From Candidatus Onthovivens merdipullorum (GTDB lineage Bacteria; Bacillota_I; Bacilli_A; RFN20; CAG-826): a DNA stretch of 32,887 nt. The position numbers were made by a program, and so were the translations under genes. Under the pieces are notes generated by a model. That model was not told where the DNA came from. It worked only from the letters and a program-made list of their open reading frames with translations, and ran no database searches. The number at the start of each line of letters is the position of its first letter. Position 1 is the stretch's first letter. The stretch is from NCBI GenBank assembly GCA_017694345.1, contig JADIMY010000078.1, positions 1-32,887 of the forward strand, given 5' to 3'. This document shows, piece by piece, positions 20,144 to 29,046 of the stretch.

Positions 20144-23002
20144 ATGGCAAAAGAAAAAACAGCAGATAATACTATGCCAAAAAAAGAAATTCCTAATTAC
20201 GAAACTTTAACCGTTGAACAAGTTGAAGAAAAATTAGGAACTAATAAAGAAACAGGATTAAGTTCTTCTGAAGCTAGTGCTAGACTTGAAAAATATGGCC
20301 CAAATAAGCTAGAAGAAAAGAAAAAGAAAGGTTGGTTTAGAATCTTTTTAGAACAAATGAATAATCCAATGATTTTTGTTTTATTTGCTGCAATTATCAT
20401 CACTTTAGGTATTTCAATATTTGAAACAATTAACGCTGCTAATGCAGGATGGATTATTGATGGTGAACCTATTCAAAATGTTTTCTTAGATGTTGGAGAT
20501 TGGCCTGATGTCATCATCATTTTAGCAGTTATTATATTAAATGCAGTAATTGGCACTGTTCAAGAAATTAAAGCTCAAAATTCATTAGAAGCATTAAAAA
20601 AATTATCCTCTCCAGAAACTACAGTTATTAGAGATGGTAAAAGAATCAAAATCAAATCAGAAAATTTAGTTATAGGTGATGTCGTTGTACTTGAAGAAGG
20701 CGATACAATCGGGGCTGATTTAAGATTAATTGAAGCAATCAATTTAAAAGCTAATGAATCAAGTTTAACTGGAGAAAGCGTTCCAGTTGAAAAAGATTCT
20801 ACTATTACTTTTTCTAATAAAGTTGGCATCGGTGACCGTATTAATATGGCATATATGTCTACTCCTGTCACTTATGGTAGAGGTTTAGGAATTGTCACTT
20901 CTACTGGTATGGATACTGAAATTGGTAAAATCGCTAATGCATTAGATAGTGAAGAAGACCAAGAAACACCATTACAAAAAAGTTTAGCCAAACTCTCAAA
21001 GTTCTTAGGATTTTTAACATTAGGTGTTGTTATCGTCGTTTTAATTGCTGATATTATTTGGCTATTTGTCGAAAAAAATAACACAAATGTAAATAGTTGG
21101 CTTGAAGCCTTTATTAATGCGATTGCTTTAGCTGTCGCTGCAATTCCTGAAGGTCTTCCTGCTGTTGTTACTATTGTTTTATCTATTGGTGTTCAAAGAA
21201 TGGTTAAAGCTAATACAGTTGTTAGAAAGCTTCCTAGTGTAGAAACTTTAGGTGCAGTTAGTATAGTTTGTAGTGATAAAACTGGTACTTTAACTCAAAA
21301 TAAAATGACTGTTTTAAAAGCTTATGTCGATGAAAAATATTTTACAGAAAATGATTTTAATACCGATGTAGCTTCAAGTAATCCAGATCTACTTCTACTT
21401 GCTAAAGGAATGTCCCTATGTTCTAATGCTACAGTTGATGAAGGATTATATGGTGATCCAACTGAAATTGCTCTAGTTGCTTTTTCAAATCAATTTGATA
21501 TGCATAAAAAAGATTTAGAAAACTTAACTCCTAGAGTAGATGAATTACCTTTTGATAGTGTTAGAAAAATGATGTCAACTAAACACTTAACTAAAGATGG
21601 AAAAACAATTATTTATACTAAGGGTGCTTTAGATAGTATCTTAAAATATGCAACAAAAATAAAAGTTAATGATGAAGTTAGAGCTATCACTAAAGAAGAT
21701 ATCGATAAAATTTATACCGCAAATAAATATTTCTCTAGTAAAGCTTTAAGAGTTTTAGCTCTATCTTATACTAATAAAGAAAATATTGAAGAAAGCGACT
21801 TAATCTTTGTTGGTCTAGTTGCAATGATTGATCCTGCTAGACCAGAAGCTAAACCTGCAGTTAAGAAATTTAAAGATGCGGGTATTACAACCGTAATGAT
21901 TACTGGTGATCATAAAGATACCGCTTTTGCTATTGCTAAAGATTTAGGAATTGCCGAAAGAGAAGATCAATGTGTAATGGGACAAGATATCGATAATCTT
22001 TCTCAAGAAGAACTTCAAAACTTATGTAAAACAGTTAGAGTTTTTGCTAGAGTTTCACCTGAAAATAAAACTTCGATTGTTAAGGCTTTTCAAGCTAATG
22101 GTAATATTTGTGCAATGACTGGAGATGGTGTTAACGATGCTCCAAGTTTAAAAGCTGCTGATATTGGTATAGCAATGGGTATTACAGGAACTGATGTTGC
22201 TAAAGGTGCAGCTGATATGGTTTTGACTGACGATAACTTTGCTTCAATCGAAAAGGCTGTTGAAGAAGGTAGAGGAATATACGCTAATATCAAGAAAACT
22301 GTTATATTCTTACTCTCAAGTAATATTGCTGAAGTTTTAGCAATGTTCTTTATCATCTGTATAGGATTCCCTTCTCCTTTTATTGCAATTCACTTATTAT
22401 GGGTTAACTTAATAACTGATAGCTTACCTGCTATTGCTTTAGGCATGGACCCTAAAGATCCTAATAATATGAAAGAAAACCCTCGTGACCCTAAAGAAAG
22501 TATTTTAGCTAAAGGTGGACTTGCTACAACTATTGGATTTGGTGCAATTATCACTATTGCTGTTATCATTTCTTACTTTGTAGCTGCATTATTAAGTCCA
22601 GAATTTTATAGTGATGGCTTTGCAAATCAAGGCTTTATGGGAATTAAGGCTTTCTATGAAAGCGCTGAACACGAATTACAATTACATCAAGCTCAAACAA
22701 TCGCCTTTACTACATTAGCTGTTAGTGAATTATTCCATATGGTTGGTATGTCTAACATGAATAAATCGTTTATTCATGTCTTTAAAAATAAGAATCACAT
22801 GATGTTAATTGCTTTCTTAGTTGGCTTAGGACTTCAATTCTTCGTCATTATGACTCCAGGTGTTCAAGATGTATTTTCAACTACTAACTTAACATGGCAA
22901 GAATGGTTAGTAACTTGTGCTTTAGCTTTAATGCCTCTAATTGCTCATGAAATACTTGTCTTAGTAAAATACTTAATTAAAAAATTTAAAGCTAAAAAGT
23001 AA
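20144..23002 (+). CDS. P2A-type cation-transporting ATPase (PacL/Ca2+-ATPase-like; possibly Mn2+/Ca2+ exporter)
   Basis: SDKTGTLTQNKM, IPEGLPAVVTIVLSIGVQRM, MTGDGVNDAPSLKAADIGIAMG, NLITDSLPAIALGMDP; SD GGAGG upstream. Confidence 0.95.
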   Translation: MAKEKTADNTMPKKEIPNYETLTVEQVEEKLGTNKETGLSSSEASARLEKYGPNKLEEKKKKGWFRIFLEQMNNPMIFVLFAAIIITLGISIFETINAANAGWIIDGEPIQNVFLDVGDWPDVIIILAVIILNAVIGTVQEIKAQNSLEALKKLSSPETTVIRDGKRIKIKSENLVIGDVVVLEEGDTIGADLRLIEAINLKANESSLTGESVPVEKDSTITFSNKVGIGDRINMAYMSTPVTYGRGLGIVTSTGMDTEIGKIANALDSEEDQETPLQKSLAKLSKFLGFLTLGVVIVVLIADIIWLFVEKNNTNVNSWLEAFINAIALAVAAIPEGLPAVVTIVLSIGVQRMVKANTVVRKLPSVETLGAVSIVCSDKTGTLTQNKMTVLKAYVDEKYFTENDFNTDVASSNPDLLLLAKGMSLCSNATVDEGLYGDPTEIALVAFSNQFDMHKKDLENLTPRVDELPFDSVRKMMSTKHLTKDGKTIIYTKGALDSILKYATKIKVNDEVRAITKEDIDKIYTANKYFSSKALRVLALSYTNKENIEESDLIFVGLVAMIDPARPEAKPAVKKFKDAGITTVMITGDHKDTAFAIAKDLGIAEREDQCVMGQDIDNLSQEELQNLCKTVRVFARVSPENKTSIVKAFQANGNICAMTGDGVNDAPSLKAADIGIAMGITGTDVAKGAADMVLTDDNFASIEKAVEEGRGIYANIKKTVIFLLSSNIAEVLAMFFIICIGFPSPFIAIHLLWVNLITDSLPAIALGMDPKDPNNMKENPRDPKESILAKGGLATTIGFGAIITIAVIISYFVAALLSPEFYSDGFANQGFMGIKAFYESAEHELQLHQAQTIAFTTLAVSELFHMVGMSNMNKSFIHVFKNKNHMMLIAFLVGLGLQFFVIMTPGVQDVFSTTNLTWQEWLVTCALALMPLIAHEILVLVKYLIKKFKAKK

Positions 23003-23024
23003 TTTTTATCCCCCACTAAGTCTT

Positions 23025-23059
23025 AAAAATCCCTACTTGTATATAAAGGAGGGATTTTT
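23025..23059 (+). terminator. intrinsic terminator of the P-type ATPase gene, overlapping the SD of the next gene
   Basis: aaaaatccct-acttgtatataaagg-agggattttt: 10-bp perfect stem ending in a T tract. Confidence 0.75.
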
Positions 23060-23061
23060 TA

Positions 23062-23556
23062 ATGATTAAGAAATTATTTTTATTTCTATTTAGTATTTTT
23101 TCTTTAATTAGTTGTTCTAATAAGGATTTATGTGATTGTAAAGATTATCAAAATAGACAATTTTTAAATTACTACGAAACTTATGGATTAACTTCATTAG
23201 ATAACTTTTTTAGTTTATCTAATGATATGTACTATATTTATTTATATAGTATAACTTGTCCTCGTTGTGAAAATATTAAAGGTTGTGTATTAGATTACTT
23301 AGATACCTCAACTTCACCACCTCTATATCTACTTCAAAAGGATAAAATTGAAAATTTTAAGGATTATTTTAAAGCATTACCACTTGACTATAATAAAGAA
23401 AATAGAGAAACTTTAATAAAAGAATGCATTAATAAATCATCGCTAAGTGAAATTTATTATTTTGGGACACCTACATTAATAGAAATTAACGAAAATAAAT
23501 TAACAAATATGTTAGTTGGTGAAACATCGTTAATAAACTTTTTTAGTAATTTTTAA
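23062..23556 (+). CDS. thioredoxin-fold lipoprotein (CPRC)
   Basis: Lipoprotein signal MIKKLFLFLFSIFSLISCSNK; YIYLYSITCPRCENIKG active-site-like motif; FGTPTLIEI cis-Pro-like motif. Confidence 0.8.
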   Translation: MIKKLFLFLFSIFSLISCSNKDLCDCKDYQNRQFLNYYETYGLTSLDNFFSLSNDMYYIYLYSITCPRCENIKGCVLDYLDTSTSPPLYLLQKDKIENFKDYFKALPLDYNKENRETLIKECINKSSLSEIYYFGTPTLIEINENKLTNMLVGETSLINFFSNF

Positions 23557-23600
23557 TATTTATTATATACAAAAAATTAATTCTAATTTATAATTTTCAT

Positions 23601-24125
23601 ATGAGATTTGCAAGGTTATTTGTTCTACTTTCAATATTTTCACTAGTTTCTTGTAATAAAACTAGAGACTATAGTGACCATAAAAATCGTGAATATTCAA
23701 CTTATTACGATAGATTTTTATTAAATGATTTAAATGATTTTTATAATCAAGATAGTGATTTATATATCATCTATATGTATGGTTCAACTTGTGAACCTTG
23801 CACTAAAATTAAAGGTGTAATTTTAGATTATTTAGATGAAATTATTGATGGAACTTGCACATATATAACTGACTTTTACATCTATGAAAGAGAGTTAGAT
23901 CCTAATTATTCTAGTGGTGCTTGGAGTAGCTATTATTTTAAGCCATTACCAGAGAATGCTACTTCAATTAGAAATACTTTAATTACTGAAATGTTGGGAG
24001 CTACTTCTCTTAGCGAAACATACTTTTTTGGAACACCTTCTTTATATATTATTAAAGATCATTCTTTAGATAATTTAATATTAGGTAGTTCTTCTTGTGG
24101 AGATTATATTTATAGGTATTTATAA
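23601..24125 (+). CDS. thioredoxin-fold lipoprotein (CEPC), paralog of preceding gene
   Basis: MRFARLFVLLSIFSLVSCNK lipobox; YIIYMYGSTCEPCTKIKGVILDYLDE; FGTPSLYII; aligned by eye with 23062-23556. Confidence 0.8.
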   Translation: MRFARLFVLLSIFSLVSCNKTRDYSDHKNREYSTYYDRFLLNDLNDFYNQDSDLYIIYMYGSTCEPCTKIKGVILDYLDEIIDGTCTYITDFYIYERELDPNYSSGAWSSYYFKPLPENATSIRNTLITEMLGATSLSETYFFGTPSLYIIKDHSLDNLILGSSSCGDYIYRYL

Positions 24126-25979
24126 ATGAAAAAAAGTTTAATATTAATTCCAGCCTTATTTAGTTCTTTTATTTCCTTGGGTTTTATTAATAAACCTGTC
24201 AACATATTTAAATCAGTTACCGAAATATCAACTATAGATGAGCTTCGTTCTACAAGTGAAGAAATAAAAGAATACTATAGTGCATTAGATGGTAAAGATT
24301 TAAAAGGTGATGAATTTTTAAGTGCTTTACAAGAAATATTAAAAGAAAATCAAACTAAATGTGATTATTCTGGTAAAAGTGGAAAATCTAAAAGTAAAAT
24401 TTGGGATACATATCTACTTGCTGATCGAAACTTTGATAAATCACCTTTAACAACTGAAGAAATAAATAAAATAAATGAAGGTGACCCTTATTGGTGGGAT
24501 ACCGACTTAGTTTATTGTAATGTTTTATATGAAGAGGAACCTTATAAATTTGATCGACAAATAGTAAATCAAAATATTGAAGGCCAAGAAGAACAAAAAA
24601 TTGACCGTGAACATATTTATCCTAAATCCTATGGTTTTAATGGTGCTAATGGTAATAATGATGCCTATAAAGATATGCTAGCAGGTTGCGATATGCATAA
24701 TCTTCATATGGGTGAAGGTACTTCTAATCAAAATTATCATGGCAATCTTCCTTATGGCAATGTAAGTGAAATCGATAAAGAAAATAAAGACAATATCGCC
24801 ATTTCTTCTTTAAGTGGAACAGTTGGAAGCTATAAAGGTACTCATGAAGTTAAAGAAGGCACTACTTCTTATACTAAAGAAGTATTTGAACCAATCGATA
24901 AAGACAAAGGCGATATCGCTAGAAGCATTTTCTATATGGCAGCTAGATACCATAATTATGAAGAAAATGTTATAGGTGAAACTTATCCTACACCTCGACT
25001 TTTATTAAGTGATTTTCCAAATGATCCTAAAGATGGCACTCATGAACCAGGCGAAACTAAAGATACAGATATATCTTATGGTGTCTTAAGTGATTTAATA
25101 GAATGGAATAAACTTGATGAAGTCACTGAAAGTGAAAAATTAAGAAATGATTTAGTCTACAAATATATTCAGCACAATCGTAACCCATTTATTGATTTTC
25201 CTAAATGGGTAGATATCGCTTTTAATCCAGATACAGAATATGTAATCGATTTAAATAGTGAAGATGGCGTTAGTTTAGCTTTTGAAGCTAATATTAGTTT
25301 TGGTAATAATACAAACACCTATGCATTAAATGAACCAATTGATTTTTCTAATTTGGTAATGAATTACACTCTTCCTGGAGAAGATGAAAAAACTAGCGAT
25401 TACACCAATTTAAATTTAGATATCACTAATAGATTAAATGATAAAGTAATTTATAGTAATTACGATATGTCAAAGCCTTTAACCTTAGAGGAAGGATATT
25501 ATAAATTTAATTTCGCTTTAAAAGAAAATAATGAATATTCATTAGATGTTGAAGTTAAAGTTGGTGATTGTAATATAAATTATGTAGTTGATTTTAGTTC
25601 AATCCCTGAAACACAAAATTTATTTAAACCTCTTAATTTAAGTGCTATTAATGGAACTATTTCAATTGGTAACACTACTAAAAACTTATCTTACAGTGAT
25701 TTATCGATAAAACTATTAAACGCTAACAAAGAAGAAATTAATATTAGTGGTGATAATATTAGACTTTCTTTTGGTAATTACTCAATTGAAGCAAGTTACA
25801 CTGATTTTTTAGGTGAATCTCACTCATTAACAAAAGATTTTAAAGTTGGTTTTGTTTTAGATGCTTTAACTATAGCAATAATTGTTATTGCTATAGTAAT
25901 AATCGTTATTTTAATAATTTTGATAGCCACCAAAAATCATAAGAAAAATAAAAGAAAAACCAAAAAATCAAATAGATAA
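24126..25979 (+). CDS. secreted, membrane-anchored endonuclease I-family nuclease
   Basis: Signal peptide MKKSLILIPALFSSFISLGF; IDREHIYPKSYGFNG...DMHNLHMGEGTSNQNYHGN nuclease motif; C-terminal TM ALTIAIIVIAIVIIVILIILIA followed by KNHKKNKRKTKKSNR. Confidence 0.85.
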   Translation: MKKSLILIPALFSSFISLGFINKPVNIFKSVTEISTIDELRSTSEEIKEYYSALDGKDLKGDEFLSALQEILKENQTKCDYSGKSGKSKSKIWDTYLLADRNFDKSPLTTEEINKINEGDPYWWDTDLVYCNVLYEEEPYKFDRQIVNQNIEGQEEQKIDREHIYPKSYGFNGANGNNDAYKDMLAGCDMHNLHMGEGTSNQNYHGNLPYGNVSEIDKENKDNIAISSLSGTVGSYKGTHEVKEGTTSYTKEVFEPIDKDKGDIARSIFYMAARYHNYEENVIGETYPTPRLLLSDFPNDPKDGTHEPGETKDTDISYGVLSDLIEWNKLDEVTESEKLRNDLVYKYIQHNRNPFIDFPKWVDIAFNPDTEYVIDLNSEDGVSLAFEANISFGNNTNTYALNEPIDFSNLVMNYTLPGEDEKTSDYTNLNLDITNRLNDKVIYSNYDMSKPLTLEEGYYKFNFALKENNEYSLDVEVKVGDCNINYVVDFSSIPETQNLFKPLNLSAINGTISIGNTTKNLSYSDLSIKLLNANKEEINISGDNIRLSFGNYSIEASYTDFLGESHSLTKDFKVGFVLDALTIAIIVIAIVIIVILIILIATKNHKKNKRKTKKSNR

Positions 25980-25981
25980 AC

Positions 25982-28900
25982 TTAAGAATTAAATGTTTCA
26001 TCAATCTTAGAATTAATGTGTTTTATAACGTCTTCATTAATTTTTAAGATTCGGTCATAAGTAAAGATACCATTAGTTTCGTCTTCAATATCATTAAGTT
26101 CAGTATAAATTACTCCATTAAGACCTTTCTTAATTAAAGGTAAAATTTTCTTCATGTATAGTTTTGAATAAGCTTGTTCATATTTTTCTTTCTTATTGTA
26201 AATGCGATATCCAAACTTCTTTAAGCCAAAGAAATGATCTTTAATCGTATAACTATACCCACCAAATTCAGTAAAAATAACAGGTTTTTGCAGGGTTTTT
26301 GAAATTTTTAAAGGATAAAAGTAAGAGTGAATACTTCTAATTTCGTTAAATCCATTATCGTACCAGCCACTAGCTACATCATAAATCCTAGAGTTGTCTA
26401 TTTCTTTAGCCATAAGATAAATTTCATAACTATCAAATTGACCCCAGCCTTCATTAAATAAAGTATACATAATAATTGAAGGATGATTATATAACCTATT
26501 AATAATAGAATTTAACACTTCTTTATATTCGTTTTTAGATTCAGTTTCTTCTCTAGAGAATTTCTTATAGTCCTTATCATTTTCTTTCTTTAAAAATGGA
26601 AATACCCCACCTTTAGTAATAGTCCAGAATTTATAATCACTTCCACCATTAGGAATATCTTGAATAACAAGTAATCCATTAGCATCACAATAATAATAAA
26701 ATGTATCGCACTCTTCTTTAATATGAACTCTTAAAGTATTAAAACCTAATTCTTTAACTTTACTTATATCAAATAAATAATCTTCATAAGATTTAGGAGT
26801 TAAATTACCTTCTTTATAATAACCTTGATCTAATAAACCATTAATAAATATTTTTTTATTATTTAAATAAAGATTACTACCTTCAATTTTTATATCTCGA
26901 TACCCAAAATAAGTATTAACAATATCCTTATTAAACCTAATCTCAACATCGATAAGTTTAGGATCATCAATCTCCCATAAAGGTAAACTTAAATCTTTAA
27001 GTACTACTTCTTTATTAGTTTCAACATCAAACTCATATCTATCAAATTTTAAATGAGCTATTCCATCTTTATTTGTTTTTATAAAGACTTTTAAACTATT
27101 TTCATTAATTAAAGGAGTAAATTTTGATTCAATAATAAATTCATCGCTAGTTGATTCAAGCCAAACCGGTTTATAAATACCACTACTAGAAGTATACCAT
27201 ACTCCACCTCTAGATAATTTTTGTTTGCCTCTAGTTAAACTTGACCTATTTGTTTCATCTTTACAAATAACTTCGAGTACAAACTCATTAGTTTTAATAA
27301 ATGGCGTTATATCTAAAACAATTGGTGTATAACCTCCAATATGAGTAGAGATATGAATTGAATTAATATAAATTTTAGAAATTTGATCAATTCCATCAAA
27401 ATGTAGAACCAATCTGTCTTTTTTAAATTTTTCTGGTAATTTAACTAACTTTCTATAATGAATATATTCATCTACTTCTAATAAATGAGATACACCACTT
27501 AAAGGAGATTCAATTGCATAAGGTACAATACACTTCTTGTCGTACTTTACATTTAAGTCATTACTTTTATTAATAACAATATCCCATTCTCCATTTAAAC
27601 ATAAATAACTATCTCTAACAAAACTTGGTCGAGGATATTCACTAAGTGGAACTTCTTCATTATGTTTATTACCTTTAATTAATATTCCTAAATTCTTATT
27701 TTTCTTATCTTTTTTATCTTTATATATTAAATAAGTTAAAGGTATAAAAATTAAAACCATAATTGCTAAAGCAACTAGCCAAATATAAGCACTAGGTAAA
27801 GGTTTAGTTTGACCTAAATCGGTATAAAATTTATCACTAAAATTCTCACTTAAAGCTTCACCAATAAAAGGGCCAGTCACCATAGGAAGCATAACGACAA
27901 AAATCATTCTGATTCCCATAAATGATCCTTCTTCACCTTTAGGTATATTGTCTCTAACTATGGAATTTAATAAGCTAGTCATTGAAATATAGCCAAACAT
28001 CATTATTGTTCCAGCAATAATCGCAAAAGCTAAGTTTCCAGGATTAACAAAATAAACTAAAAGTAATCCAGCCATATAAATTAAACTAAGTGGTATTAAC
28101 ATAATTAATTTATTATGTCGGTCACTTAAAAAACCAAATAAAATACTTAGAATACTACCTAAAATTAAGACACAACCTAATACAATTGAAAAATTAATTC
28201 CGCTAAATTCTAAGTTATGTTCGAAGTAAACCATTAAATATGGAAAGAAGACTTGTGTCGCTACACAATATATTAAATAAGCGATTAAAACTATATAAAG
28301 CTTCTTATTATTTTTTATCGTTTTTAATTTAAAACCCTCTAAAACTTGACTAAAATATCCTTTTTTTCTTTCTTCTTTAGGTTCTTTTGGTAACAAGAAA
28401 ATAGATAAAATACCAACTAAAAATACTACTCCACCAATAATATAAAAGAATAAATCCCATCTAGGGGTTTCTAGTTGTGTTAAATTATTTAAACCTACAA
28501 ATATTATAAGCATTGCAAATAAAGGTAAAACACTTAAAACTCCCTCAACTTTTCCTCTATTTTCTTTACTTACAACTTTCGTGACATAACTATTAAAAGA
28601 AGCATCATTAGCACTACTTCCAAAGAAAGTCATAACACAATCAAGTACTACAACAAATACTCCACTTAAAAATCCAGCATTAGCTATTGGAAATAAAGCA
28701 TGAACATTATCGACATTAATTAAACCAAATGCAGCTGTTGAAATTCCCCATAAAATATAGCCTGAAATTATAAAAATCTTTCTTTTGCCTAAATAGTCAG
28801 TTAAAGCACCTATTAAAATAGTAGTTAAACATGCAGTTACTGCACTTAAGGCTACTGTTAAAGATATTAAACTTAAATAATTACCACCATCATCCAGATA

Positions 28901-29008
28901 GAAAATAAAACTATTTAGATACATATTTTCAACAGCCCAGGCAAGTTGACCAGCTAATCCAATTATGATAAAACTAATCCAGCTTTTAATCGATATCTTC
29001 TTATTCAT
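25982..29008 (-). CDS. MFS sugar transporter fused to glycoside hydrolase family 2 domain
   Basis: aa ~1-435 12-TM MFS (GALTDYLGKRKIF, GFLSDRHNK); aa ~450-1008 GH2: YPRPSFVRDSYLCLNGEWDIVI, LHFDGIDQISKIYINSIHI, FNTLRVHIKEECDTFYYYCDANGLLVIQDIPNGG, TLFNEGWGQFDS (acid/base), KPVIFTEFGGYS (nucleophile). One uninterrupted frame. Confidence 0.9.
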   Translation of the reverse strand: MNKKISIKSWISFIIIGLAGQLAWAVENMYLNSFIFYLDDGGNYLSLISLTVALSAVTACLTTILIGALTDYLGKRKIFIISGYILWGISTAAFGLINVDNVHALFPIANAGFLSGVFVVVLDCVMTFFGSSANDASFNSYVTKVVSKENRGKVEGVLSVLPLFAMLIIFVGLNNLTQLETPRWDLFFYIIGGVVFLVGILSIFLLPKEPKEERKKGYFSQVLEGFKLKTIKNNKKLYIVLIAYLIYCVATQVFFPYLMVYFEHNLEFSGINFSIVLGCVLILGSILSILFGFLSDRHNKLIMLIPLSLIYMAGLLLVYFVNPGNLAFAIIAGTIMMFGYISMTSLLNSIVRDNIPKGEEGSFMGIRMIFVVMLPMVTGPFIGEALSENFSDKFYTDLGQTKPLPSAYIWLVALAIMVLIFIPLTYLIYKDKKDKKNKNLGILIKGNKHNEEVPLSEYPRPSFVRDSYLCLNGEWDIVINKSNDLNVKYDKKCIVPYAIESPLSGVSHLLEVDEYIHYRKLVKLPEKFKKDRLVLHFDGIDQISKIYINSIHISTHIGGYTPIVLDITPFIKTNEFVLEVICKDETNRSSLTRGKQKLSRGGVWYTSSSGIYKPVWLESTSDEFIIESKFTPLINENSLKVFIKTNKDGIAHLKFDRYEFDVETNKEVVLKDLSLPLWEIDDPKLIDVEIRFNKDIVNTYFGYRDIKIEGSNLYLNNKKIFINGLLDQGYYKEGNLTPKSYEDYLFDISKVKELGFNTLRVHIKEECDTFYYYCDANGLLVIQDIPNGGSDYKFWTITKGGVFPFLKKENDKDYKKFSREETESKNEYKEVLNSIINRLYNHPSIIMYTLFNEGWGQFDSYEIYLMAKEIDNSRIYDVASGWYDNGFNEIRSIHSYFYPLKISKTLQKPVIFTEFGGYSYTIKDHFFGLKKFGYRIYNKKEKYEQAYSKLYMKKILPLIKKGLNGVIYTELNDIEDETNGIFTYDRILKINEDVIKHINSKIDETFNS

Positions 29009-29046
29009 AAAAGTTAGTCTCCTATTTACTTAAATTTTAGCACTAC

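Noticed and set aside
20197-22356. Minus-strand ORFs inside the P-type ATPase (20197-20403, 20575-20871, 20872-21084, 22090-22356)
   Set aside because: Antisense to a clearly coding, motif-complete ATPase.
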